In this document: one piece after another, positions 6,628 through 13,437 of the stretch | Numbering within the stretch: position 1 is the stretch's first letter | How the letters are laid out: every line of letters begins with the position of its first letter | Notes under the pieces: model-generated | Database searches by the model: none | The model's input: the letters and a program-made list of their open reading frames with translations, nothing else | What the model was told of the DNA's origin: nothing | DNA from: an uncultured Bacteroidaceae bacterium | GTDB taxonomy: Bacteria; Bacteroidota; Bacteroidia; Bacteroidales; Bacteroidaceae | Length of the DNA: 17,905 nucleotides | Direction of reading: 5' to 3' | Assembly (NCBI GenBank): GCA_904501945.1 | Contig: CAJGCU010000050.1 | Location: 1 to 17,905, forward strand | Made by a program: the position numbers and the translations under genes

Positions 6628-7275
6628 CTATTTCTTCTTGAATTTTAGTCCTAAATACATGCTTTTGTATTGGCTGAGGAGCGTGGATACTGTCTTCATG
6701 CTGCTTGAATAAGCACTTGCTTTGGTGGCAATTGTGTTGACAATCTGAAGCATCTTGTCTGCGTTCATGGCAATCTGAAGCGTTCCGAGTGACAGTTTGA
6801 CGTTGGTCTTGATGGTCTTTTTCGTTGTCTTGAATATAAGCGACAAGTCGGAGCCTTCAACTTCGTAAGTTCCTGATATTTGTCTTTTTCCTGTTGAAAT
6901 ATAGAATGTTTTGTCGGCATTGAAAGTGATGGACATCTGTCCTTCTTTGATGCCAGCCTTGTCAAGTCCTGCCTTGAGCTTTTCTTCTATTTTTGCTGAA
7001 GCGACACTTCCGCCAATGTTGTTGAGTGTGCTTTCACTCTCAAATGCGATGCATGGCTGTGTGTAAGACCATGTTCCTTCGAGTTTCTGTGCTGTGATTT
7101 TTGTGTTTCCAAGAAGATTTCCAACAACATTTGTGATGGTGCTGGTAGTGGATGACGAACCACCAAAGAGGCTTTTGGCTTTGTTGAGTAAGTCGGCAAA
7201 CTGAGCATTCATGGTTGATGGCATGAGAAATGCCGCAGTTGCAACCAGGGCAATTTTGATAATGCTTTTTTTCAT
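6628..7275 (-). CDS. DUF4923 family secreted protein
   Basis: This 215-residue protein has a signal peptide (1-24, ending STMNA before Gln25). A Ser/Thr/Gly-rich stretch (about 38-58) leads to the conserved core: LEGTWSYTQPCIAFES (65-80), a GGSVAS..KIEEKLKAGLDKAGIKEG helix, then ITFNADKTFYIS, ISGTYEVEGSDLSLIF and NVKLSLGTLQIAMNADKML. These are the recognisable blocks of DUF4923, a Bacteroidales family of lipocalin-like envelope proteins of unknown role. Length is typical. It is transcribed alone, with its promoter back to back with that of the division gene at 7457. It ends at a hairpin shared with the DUF4252 gene. A ligand-binding or envelope-maintenance role would be inference only. Confidence 0.9.
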   Translation of the reverse strand: MKKSIIKIALVATAAFLMPSTMNAQFADLLNKAKSLFGGSSSTTSTITNVVGNLLGNTKITAQKLEGTWSYTQPCIAFESESTLNNIGGSVASAKIEEKLKAGLDKAGIKEGQMSITFNADKTFYISTGKRQISGTYEVEGSDLSLIFKTTKKTIKTNVKLSLGTLQIAMNADKMLQIVNTIATKASAYSSSMKTVSTLLSQYKSMYLGLKFKKK

Positions 7276-7316
7276 TTTTTTTTGTGTTTTTTATGATTGA
7301 ATTTTGAATTTCCTGA

Positions 7317-7348
7317 CAAAATTAAGTATCATCAATGACTTTAACAAA
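7317..7348 (-). promoter_or_regulatory. Promoter of the DUF4923 gene
   Basis: On the minus strand TTTG (7348-7345) is followed after 20 nt by TAATTTTG (7324-7317), matching the Bacteroidetes -33/-7 pattern. The start codon at 7275 is 41 nt downstream. It is divergent from the promoter at 7367-7397. Confidence 0.62.
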
Positions 7349-7366
7349 AAAATCTTGAAAATAAGC

Positions 7367-7397
7367 TTGTTGTTTAATGAATTTTCATCTAACTTTG
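7367..7397 (+). promoter_or_regulatory. Promoter of the FtsB/DivIC-type gene
   Basis: TTG (7367-7369) is followed after 20 nt by TAACTTTG (7390-7397), a full -7 match. The start codon at 7457 is 59 nt downstream. The upstream edge lies only 18 bp from the divergent DUF4923 promoter, so a regulator bound there could affect both. Confidence 0.62.
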
Positions 7398-7456
7398 TAC
7401 TCTTGATTGATAAAAATAAGTGAATTTCATTCAAATATAATAGGATATTCGAGTTT

Positions 7457-7756
7457 ATGAAAAACGGTATAAAGCATTGGATTTTCAAGTTGAAGTATGT
7501 TGTTGCCTTTGCCATTTTCTTAGGAGTGATAAGTTTTGTTGGCGAAAGCAGCTTGATGAATCGTGTTGGCCAGCAGCAGGAAATTTCAAGGCTGCGAGCA
7601 GAAATAGATGAGTATAATCGTAAATTTGAACAAGATCGAAAAATGCTGAATGCCTTGAAGTTTGACGATGAGGCTGTGCGGGATGTGGCTCGTAGCCGCT
7701 ACTATATGAAAACTGATGATGAAGATATTTTCATTATAGAAAGTGATGAAGAATAA
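7457..7756 (+). CDS. Septum formation initiator protein, FtsB/DivIC family
   Basis: This 99-residue bitopic protein has a short basic cytoplasmic N-terminus, one membrane segment (about 13-30, KYVVAFAIFLGVISFVGE) and a coiled coil at about 37-66 (VGQQQEISRLRAEIDEYNRKFEQDRKML). Then comes the family's closing block: DDEAVRDVARSRYYMKTDDEDIFII, equivalent to the ExIArExlgmvkpGE segment of FtsB/DivIC. In this family the protein joins FtsL and FtsQ in the divisome. It keeps the conserved Glu/Arg positions and ends acidic, as Bacteroidetes members do. It precedes a small membrane protein gene by 27 nt, probably in one transcript. FtsB versus DivIC naming cannot be decided, so no symbol is given. 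Confidence 0.92.
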   Translation: MKNGIKHWIFKLKYVVAFAIFLGVISFVGESSLMNRVGQQQEISRLRAEIDEYNRKFEQDRKMLNALKFDDEAVRDVARSRYYMKTDDEDIFIIESDEE

Positions 7757-7783
7757 CGAGATGTTTGTGAAGTTCAGATATTG

Positions 7784-8188
7784 ATGTGTTTAATGGATAT
7801 GGATAAGGAGAAAATTTTAGGATATGTAGAGATTGTAGGAGAAACGCTAGTGGTGGCAGGAGCTGCTGCTTGGCTTCCTCTGCCTGTCATCGCCTCTTGT
7901 GTTTTTTGTGTTGGGGTTGTGGTTTTTGCTGTGGGCAGATTTACACAGACGCCATTCTATCAAAAATATACAGTGATGGATCCCAAAGAACTGACGATGC
8001 GGAGACTTTATCATCAGCGTGTTTTTGGCATTATTGCACTCATTTTGTCGGCTGCGCTGATGTGTTTGCCGCAAGGATTTTACTTTGGAATGTATGTGAC
8101 ATCTTCATCGTGGCTGGTGTTGTTCGCCATCTTTGTTGTGTTGGAAGTGTACACTGCATTTCGCATTTCTGCAGTAGAAAAAGGATAA
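7784..8188 (+). CDS. Small membrane protein with four predicted helices
   Basis: This protein of about 134 residues is made mostly of membrane segments at roughly 12-32, 35-51, 80-97 and 107-126. A cytoplasmic or periplasmic loop (52-79) carries KYTVMDPKELTMRRLYHQR, in which MRRLYHQR sits at the membrane edge. Bacteroidales genomes often place a protein of this shape, with a RLYrqr pattern, directly after the FtsB/DivIC gene. I know of no function. In-frame ATG codons at 7784, 7793 and 7799 compete, none has a Shine-Dalgarno, and the TTG at 7781 is less likely. The true start may therefore be up to five codons later. It probably shares the transcript of the division gene. Confidence 0.82.
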   Translation: MCLMDMDKEKILGYVEIVGETLVVAGAAAWLPLPVIASCVFCVGVVVFAVGRFTQTPFYQKYTVMDPKELTMRRLYHQRVFGIIALILSAALMCLPQGFYFGMYVTSSSWLVLFAIFVVLEVYTAFRISAVEKG

Positions 8189-8230
8189 AAATATATAAAA
8201 ACGGAGGGAACAAGAGAGTTTGCGGACTTT

Positions 8231-8264
8231 TTTGCTGATTCTTGAGTATAAGTTTATAACTTTG
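8231..8264 (+). promoter_or_regulatory. Probable purB promoter
   Basis: TTTG (8231-8234) is followed after 22 nt by TAACTTTG (8257-8264). The -7 box is a full match and the spacing is slightly long. Transcription from about 8270 would give a leader of about 130 nt, including a 6-bp GC-rich hairpin (8350-8355 against 8361-8366, loop 5). Confidence 0.5.
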
Positions 8265-8402
8265 CAATGTAAAAATAGCCCAATGATTAGCATTCCCTAT
8301 AAAGAAAAAAGGAATATAGCAATAACAAAATAATAGAAAAAGATTTTCAAGCGTCTTGGCGACGCTCATGTGAAACGTAAAAGCAATAACGAAAGATTCA
8401 CT

Positions 8403-9749
8403 ATGGAACTTAACGCACTTACGGCAGTTTCACCTATTGATGGCCGTTACAGAAGCAAGGCTGAAGCTTTAGCTTCGTATTTTTCTGAATATGCACTGAT
8501 TAAGTATCGTGTCAGAGTGGAAATTGAGTATTTCATCACTTTGTGCGAACTTCCTCTCCCTCAGTTAGAGAAATTTGACAAGAGTCTCTTTGAACGTCTG
8601 CGTGATATCTATCGCAATTTTAGCGAGGCTGATGCTCAGCGTGTAAAGGATATAGAGAAAGTGACTAACCATGACGTGAAAGCGGTTGAGTATTTTATCA
8701 AAGAGGAACTTGATAAGATAGGAAATTTCGATGAATATAAAGAATTTATCCACTTTGGCTTGACAAGTCAGGATATCAATAATACTTCTGTTCCTCTATC
8801 AGTCAAGGATGCGCTGGAAGAAGTATACTATCCTCAACTGGAAGAACTCATCGCTCAGTTGAAGGCGTATGCCGAGGAATGGGGGAATGTTTCAATGCTG
8901 GCAAAGACACACGGTCAGCCAGCATCTCCAACACGTTTGGGCAAGGAAGTGATGGTATATGTGTATCGTCTTGAGGAACAGCTGAATTTGTTGAAGGCAT
9001 GCAAACTTACAGCTAAATTTGGTGGCGCAACAGGTAACTACAATGCTCACCATATTGCTTATCCTGCATACGATTGGAAGGCTTTTGGCAATAAGTTTGT
9101 TGCAGAAAAGTTGGGATTAGAGCGCGAGCAATGGACAACGCAAATTAGCAATTATGATCATCTGGGTTCAATCTTTGATGCCATGAAACGCATCAATACC
9201 ATCATCATCGACCTTGACCGTGACTTCTGGATGTATGTTTCTATGGAGTATTTCAAGCAGAAGATCAAGGCTGGAGAAGTAGGTTCTTCTGCAATGCCTC
9301 ATAAGGTTAATCCAATTGATTTTGAGAACTCTGAAGGAAATCTTGGCATGGCAAATGCAATTCTTTCGTTCCTCAGCCAGAAGTTGCCAGTGAGCCGCTT
9401 GCAGCGTGACCTTACTGATTCCACTGTACTTCGCAATGTTGGCGTGCCAATGGGACACATGGTTATCTCTATCCAGTCAACTCTCAAGGGACTCCGCAAG
9501 CTTCTGCTCAATGAAGATGCTATTAATCGCGATCTTGATAACTGCTGGGCAGTGTGTGCTGAAGGTATCCAGACCATCTTGCGTCGTGAAGCATATCCGC
9601 ATCCCTATGAAGCATTGAAAGCCCTGACTCGAACAAATGCAGCAATCACAGCGGAGAGCATCAGTACTTTTATTGAAGGTCTTGATGTGCCAGAGAGCGT
9701 GAAGTCCGAACTTCGTGCCATCACACCTCACTCATACACAGGAGTATAA
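8403..9749 (+). CDS. purB: Adenylosuccinate lyase
   Basis: This 448-residue protein catalyses two steps of purine synthesis: SAICAR to AICAR, and adenylosuccinate to AMP, each with release of fumarate. Visible motifs are the N-terminus MELNALTAVSPIDGRYRSK, the HFGLTSQDINNT block, the AKTHGQPASPT block with catalytic His about 170, and the fumarase-superfamily signature GSSAMPHKVNPIDFENSEGN with catalytic Ser295. These positions match E. coli PurB closely. The reading frame is open from an ATG at 8370, but homology starts at 8403 and the extra 11 residues (MKRKSNNERFT) are basic and non-conserved, so I place the start at 8403. It is soluble and probably forms a tetramer. It has its own promoter and is followed after 68 nt by the pseudouridine synthase gene. 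Confidence 0.96.
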   Translation: MELNALTAVSPIDGRYRSKAEALASYFSEYALIKYRVRVEIEYFITLCELPLPQLEKFDKSLFERLRDIYRNFSEADAQRVKDIEKVTNHDVKAVEYFIKEELDKIGNFDEYKEFIHFGLTSQDINNTSVPLSVKDALEEVYYPQLEELIAQLKAYAEEWGNVSMLAKTHGQPASPTRLGKEVMVYVYRLEEQLNLLKACKLTAKFGGATGNYNAHHIAYPAYDWKAFGNKFVAEKLGLEREQWTTQISNYDHLGSIFDAMKRINTIIIDLDRDFWMYVSMEYFKQKIKAGEVGSSAMPHKVNPIDFENSEGNLGMANAILSFLSQKLPVSRLQRDLTDSTVLRNVGVPMGHMVISIQSTLKGLRKLLLNEDAINRDLDNCWAVCAEGIQTILRREAYPHPYEALKALTRTNAAITAESISTFIEGLDVPESVKSELRAITPHSYTGV

Positions 9750-9817
9750 CTCCGTTTAATGTGCTGTAGAAACACAAAATTTTATATTAAGGAAAAAGAA
9801 AAATAAGTATTAAAATT

Positions 9818-11269
9818 ATGTCTGAATTTGAAGAATGGCAGGGCAATGCACCTGCAGAAGAACACTCTGAAAATGGCGGTAACCGTGAGGGCTATCGTTC
9901 ATCTTATAACCGTGAAGGTAATTTCAATGGACGTTCATCGTTCAATCGTGGCGATCGTCCCCAGCGCCCTCGTTTCAATCGCAGTGAACGTGCGGCTTAT
10001 AGTTCAAATGGAGTACAGAATGAACGCGGATTCCGTCCGGCAGGCTTTGGAAGTTCGTTCTCCTCAGAAGAAGGAGGACAGCGTCAGGGCGGCTATCAGC
10101 AGCGTTCTTCATACAATAATAATGGCGGTTACAACAGCCGTGGCGGCTATCAGCAGCAGCGTGGTGGCTATAACAATAACAATCGTGGCAACTATCAGCA
10201 GCGTGGCAACTATGGCAACCGTGGTTATCACCAGAATGCAGAACAGGAAGGCGGCTTTGAACAGCAAGGTGGCTATCAGCCACGTCAGGGCGGCTATCAG
10301 CAGCGTTCTTCATACAATAATAATGGTGGTTACAACAACCGTGGCGGCTACCAGCAGCAGCGTGGTGGCTACCAGCAGCGCGGCGGCTATAACAATAATG
10401 GTAACAACCGTGGCGGTTATCAGCAGCGTGGCGGTTACAATAACAACAACCGTGGTGGTGGCTATCGTCAGCATTCAGCAGATTATAATCCCAATGCAAA
10501 GTATAGCTTGAAGAAGCAGATTGAGTATAAGGAATATTTGGAAGATCCTAATGCACCACTTCGCTTGAACAAGTTCCTTGCCAATGCTGGCGTTTGTTCA
10601 CGTCGCGAGGCAGACCAGTTCATTCAGGCAGGTGTAGTTTCAGTCAACGGAAAAGTGGTTACTGAACTTGGAACAAAAGTGCAGCGCACAGATGAAATTC
10701 ACTTCCACGACCAGCTTGTCAGCATTGAGAAGAAAGTTTATGTTATCCTCAATAAACCCAAGGATTACGTGACTACATCAGACGATCCACAGCAGCGTAA
10801 GACAGTGATGGACCTCGTGAAGAACTGCTGTCGTGAACGCATCTATCCAGTTGGACGTCTTGACCGCAATACAACAGGTGTACTTCTTTTCACGAATGAT
10901 GGTGACCTCGCTTCAAAGCTTACACATCCTAAATTCCTCAAAAAGAAGATTTATCACGTGTTCCTTGACAAGAACTGTACAGCAGCTGACATGAAGCAGA
11001 TTGCAGAAGGTATCACGCTTGAGGATGGAGACATCAAGGCAGATGCAATCAGCTATGCCTCTGAAACAGATCGTAAGCAGGTGGGCATAGAGATTCACTC
11101 TGGCAAAAACCGCATTGTTCGCCGCATCTTTGAAAGCCTCGGCTACAAAGTGTGCAAGCTCGACCGTGTGATGTTTGCTGGTCTCACCAAGAAGGGAGTC
11201 AAGAGAGGCGATTGGCGTTTCCTCACAGAGCAGGAAGTAGCCATGCTCCATACAGGGCATTATGAATAA
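9818..11269 (+). CDS. RsuA/RluB-family 23S rRNA pseudouridine synthase with long RGG/GYNQ-rich N-terminus
   Basis: This 483-residue protein has a normal catalytic half. An S4 RNA-binding domain (about 248-295, LRLNKFLANAGVCSRREADQ) is followed by the RsuA/RluB/E/F domain, with the catalytic motif GRLDRNTTGVLLFTNDGDL (Asp349) and the closing GKNRIVRRIFESLGY block. It isomerises uridine in rRNA, and the RluB-like KLDRVMFAGL end suggests large-subunit rRNA. Residues 1-228 are a disordered Gly/Tyr/Asn/Gln/Arg-rich extension with units such as GGYQQRGGYNNN, resembling eukaryotic RGG or prion-like domains. Similar but variable extensions are known to me from Bacteroidales homologues. An 89-bp DNA stretch (10082-10170) recurs at 10283-10371 with three mismatches, exactly 67 codons apart. 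No separate promoter was found after purB. Confidence 0.93.
   Translation: MSEFEEWQGNAPAEEHSENGGNREGYRSSYNREGNFNGRSSFNRGDRPQRPRFNRSERAAYSSNGVQNERGFRPAGFGSSFSSEEGGQRQGGYQQRSSYNNNGGYNSRGGYQQQRGGYNNNNRGNYQQRGNYGNRGYHQNAEQEGGFEQQGGYQPRQGGYQQRSSYNNNGGYNNRGGYQQQRGGYQQRGGYNNNGNNRGGYQQRGGYNNNNRGGGYRQHSADYNPNAKYSLKKQIEYKEYLEDPNAPLRLNKFLANAGVCSRREADQFIQAGVVSVNGKVVTELGTKVQRTDEIHFHDQLVSIEKKVYVILNKPKDYVTTSDDPQQRKTVMDLVKNCCRERIYPVGRLDRNTTGVLLFTNDGDLASKLTHPKFLKKKIYHVFLDKNCTAADMKQIAEGITLEDGDIKADAISYASETDRKQVGIEIHSGKNRIVRRIFESLGYKVCKLDRVMFAGLTKKGVKRGDWRFLTEQEVAMLHTGHYE
10082..10371 (+). repeat. Direct repeat inside the low-complexity coding region
   Basis: Bases 10082-10170 and 10283-10371 are identical at 86 of 89 positions by hand count and lie 201 bp apart, so a duplication or loss would keep the reading frame. 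Shorter GGCGGCTATCAGCAG-like units fill the rest of 10080-10480. It codes for residues about 89-185 of the pseudouridine synthase extension. Confidence 0.85.
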
Positions 11270-11280
11270 ATAACCGGTGA

Positions 11281-11298
11281 TACGGCAAGGTAGCCGTA
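11281..11298 (+). other. Small hairpin between the pseudouridine synthase gene and asnS
   Basis: TACGGC (11281-11286) and GCCGTA (11293-11298) form a 6-bp stem with a 6-nt loop, 28 nt before the asnS start. There is no T run, so it is a weak terminator at best. The motif CCGTAAAAT recurs directly after it. It may be an intercistronic structure in a shared transcript. Confidence 0.4.
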
Positions 11299-11326
11299 AA
11301 ATCTTAAAAACCGTAAAATTGCAAAG

Positions 11327-12748
11327 ATGAAAAGAATTAAAATTATAGACCTCTTGCAGCGTACAGACTTCGGTACAGAGGTTACGGTGATGGGATGGGT
11401 ACGCACAAAACGCGGCAGCAAGGCTGTCAACTTCATCGCGCTCAACGACGGCTCAACCATCAAGAATGTGCAGGTTGTTGCTGACGTGGAGAAGTTCGAC
11501 CCTGAGATGATGAAGCTCATCACCACGGGGGCATGCCTCTCTGTAACAGGCACCATGGTGGAGTCTATTGGTTCAGGACAGGCTGTTGAAATTCAGGCAA
11601 CAGATATTAAAGTGTATGGCGAATGTGCAGCCGACTATCCAATGCAGAAGAAAGGGCAGACATTTGAATATATGCGTCAGCACGCCCATATGCGTCTGCG
11701 CACCAACACCTTTGGTGCTGTGATGCGTATCCGTCACAATATGGCAATGGCTATCCATACCTACTTCCATCAGCATGGTTACTTCTACTTCCACACACCT
11801 ATCATTACAGCGTCTGACTGTGAAGGTGCTGGACAGATGTTCCAGGTGACGACAAAGAATCTTTATGATTTGAAGAAGGATGAAAACGGCTCCATTATCT
11901 ATGATGATGATTTCTTCGGAAAGCAGGCATCACTCACCGTCTCTGGTCAGCTTGAAGGCGAGCTTGGAGCAACAGCACTTGGACAGATTTACACATTCGG
12001 TCCAACTTTCCGTGCTGAAAATTCCAACACGCCACGCCACTTGGCTGAGTTCTGGATGATTGAGCCAGAAGTTGCATTTATCGACCTAGACGACCTCATG
12101 GACCTTGAAGAAGACTTCATCAAGTTCTGTGTGAAGTGGGCGCTCGACAACTGCAAGGACGACCTCGAATTCCTCAACAAGATGATTGACAAGGGACTCA
12201 TTGAACGTCTCGAGGGCATCCTCAAGGAAGAGTTCGTGCGTCTGCCATATACAAAGGGTATCGAGATTTTGCAGCAGGCCATCAAGGACGGCAAGAAGTT
12301 CGAGTTCCCTTGCAACTGGGGAGACGACCTTGCTTCAGAGCATGAGCGTTTCTTGGTAGAAGAGTACTTCAAGAAACCTGTCATCATGACCAATTACCCA
12401 AAGAAAATCAAGGCATTCTACATGAAGATAGACGAGCAGAAGCCTGTCTTCAACGGTCAGGAAATGGAGGAAACAGTACAGGGAACAGACGTCCTTTTCC
12501 CACAGATTGGCGAAATTATCGGCGGTTCGGTTCGTGAAGAAAACTACGACAAGCTCATGAACGAAATCAGCGAGCGTGACATCCCGATGAAGGATATGTG
12601 GTGGTATCTCGACACCCGTCGTTTCGGTTCATGTCCACATGGTGGCTTCGGTCTTGGTTTCGAACGTCTCATCCTCTTTGTTACTGGTATGCAGAACATC
12701 CGTGACGTCATTCCATTCCCACGTACTCCGAAGACAGCAGAGTTCTAA
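11327..12748 (+). CDS. asnS: Asparaginyl-tRNA synthetase
   Basis: This 473-residue protein is a class IIb synthetase that charges tRNA-Asn with asparagine. The N-terminal OB-fold anticodon-binding domain occupies about 1-100 (VTVMGWVRTKRGSKAVNFIALNDG). The catalytic core includes motif 2 (about 228-248, FRAENSNTPRHLAEFWMIEPE) and motif 3 (about 440-454, GFGLGFERLILFVTG). The end MQNIRDVIPFPRTP is characteristic of AsnRS rather than AspRS. Its length is normal, with the insert between the OB fold and motif 2 found in Bacteroidetes AsnRS. It follows the pseudouridine synthase by 57 nt on the same strand. It ends at a strong intrinsic terminator. Confidence 0.97.
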   Translation: MKRIKIIDLLQRTDFGTEVTVMGWVRTKRGSKAVNFIALNDGSTIKNVQVVADVEKFDPEMMKLITTGACLSVTGTMVESIGSGQAVEIQATDIKVYGECAADYPMQKKGQTFEYMRQHAHMRLRTNTFGAVMRIRHNMAMAIHTYFHQHGYFYFHTPIITASDCEGAGQMFQVTTKNLYDLKKDENGSIIYDDDFFGKQASLTVSGQLEGELGATALGQIYTFGPTFRAENSNTPRHLAEFWMIEPEVAFIDLDDLMDLEEDFIKFCVKWALDNCKDDLEFLNKMIDKGLIERLEGILKEEFVRLPYTKGIEILQQAIKDGKKFEFPCNWGDDLASEHERFLVEEYFKKPVIMTNYPKKIKAFYMKIDEQKPVFNGQEMEETVQGTDVLFPQIGEIIGGSVREENYDKLMNEISERDIPMKDMWWYLDTRRFGSCPHGGFGLGFERLILFVTGMQNIRDVIPFPRTPKTAEF

Positions 12749-12778
12749 CAAGTATTTACACATATTTATATATATATA

Positions 12779-12812
12779 GGCGCAAAGTCCATCGCGGGCT
12801 TTGCGCCTTTTT
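12779..12812 (+). terminator. Intrinsic terminator after asnS
   Basis: A 12-bp stem (12779-12790 against 12796-12807, one G-T pair) of high GC content with a 5-nt loop is followed at once by TTTTT (12808-12812). It sits 30 nt after the asnS stop and closes the purB-asnS block. Confidence 0.95.
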
Positions 12813-12955
12813 CGTGGTTGATAATGTGCGGTAGAGGCAAAAGTCCCCCTCTTGCCCACGTAGTGACAGATTCATCCTCCTTTGCAATGTGGTGCATCCC
12901 AATCAGTTGGAAGTACAGAAAAAGTCGTGCCGACAACGAGAAAAAGTTGGAAATG

Positions 12956-12988
12956 TTTGGAATGTATGACAAAGATGTCGTACCTTTG
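12956..12988 (+). promoter_or_regulatory. Promoter of the long structured leader
   Basis: TTTG (12956-12959) is followed after 21 nt by TACCTTTG (12981-12988), a full match to the Bacteroidetes pattern. The nearest gene start is 450 nt downstream (13438), with no other good promoter in between, so transcription from here yields a very long 5' leader or a separate RNA. Confidence 0.65.
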
Positions 12989-12992
12989 TAGC

Positions 12993-13391
12993 CGAAAACT
13001 CTCTATGGGAGTTTAGAGGCATCCTGAAAGGTGCCAAGACATTTTGGAATAAAACAGAAGCGTTATGCTCTTTCTTGCAAGCTGAAAACGTAGGAAATTT
13101 TCAACCATTGCAAAGAATGTTTTGAGAAGGCTCGTGCCTTGAGTCATCTTGAAATAGGAGAAGTAAGACATGGCGGCTTCACGCAATTGCGTGGAACTGC
13201 GGTTTGTACTATCTTTTCTATTTCGGGTGATTCCTACGACCCTCAGCTTGAAGAGTGGACATACAGTTCCACGCTTCTCGTGTTTATTGTCGTGCTCCAG
13301 AAAGGACAGGCTCTATGGAAAAGGACAACAAAAAAGGACTTAAAGAAATGAGTTTTTAGCTGGGCTTACCAAGAGATGCCTAGGTCTTTTT
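12993..13391 (+). ncRNA. Candidate structured leader RNA or independent non-coding RNA
   Basis: This roughly 400-nt stretch has a promoter just upstream, no convincing gene and dense local pairing. Hairpins seen: 12996-13003 with 13007-13014 (8 bp, one wobble, loop 3), 13018-13023 with 13030-13035 (6 bp, loop CTGAAA), 13127-13131 with 13136-13140 (5 bp), and the perfect palindrome CACGCAATTGCGTG at 13180-13193. A longer arm joins GCGTGGAACTG (13189-13199) with CAGTTCCACGC (13264-13274). The 5' heptamer AGGCATC (13017-13023) is complementary to GATGCCT (13375-13381). The 3' end has a hairpin 13360-13365 with 13378-13383 and then TTTTT (13387-13391). It does not match rnpB, tmRNA or 6S as I know them. 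The identity is unknown and the call is an inference from structure and context. Confidence 0.45.
13360..13391 (+). terminator. Possible terminator or attenuator before the secreted protein gene
   Basis: CTGGGC (13360-13365) pairs with GCCTAG (13378-13383, one wobble) around a 12-nt loop, with TTTTT starting 3 nt later. The stem is short, so strength is uncertain. Its 3' arm overlaps GATGCCT, which can instead pair with 13017-13023, so two exclusive states are possible. The next gene begins at 13438. Confidence 0.45.
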
Positions 13392-13437
13392 GTATTATTA
13401 TAAGTAGCGGATTATAATTGATTTAATATAACTATTT

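Noticed and set aside
8370..8402. Upstream in-frame ATG extending purB by 11 residues
   Set aside because: The extra residues MKRKSNNERFT are not part of the family, whose N-terminus MELxxLTAVSPIDGRY begins exactly at 8403.
9828..10511. Long open frames in other phases over the repetitive part of the pseudouridine synthase gene, on both strands
   Set aside because: They arise from the repeated GGC-TAT-CAG type codons and give low-complexity Ser/Val/Thr or His/Cys/Tyr-rich translations. The real frame continues into a conserved enzyme.
13139..13351. 70-codon open frame inside the structured leader
   Set aside because: It begins at TTG, has no ribosome binding site, shows no domain and runs through the hairpin-forming sequence. 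A leader peptide cannot be fully excluded.
12993..13391. RNase P RNA, tmRNA or 6S RNA as the identity of the leader
   Set aside because: I could not find the conserved P4 core of RNase P, a tRNA-like end with CCA or a tag peptide for tmRNA, or the long single-bulge hairpin of 6S. Only a covariance search can settle this.
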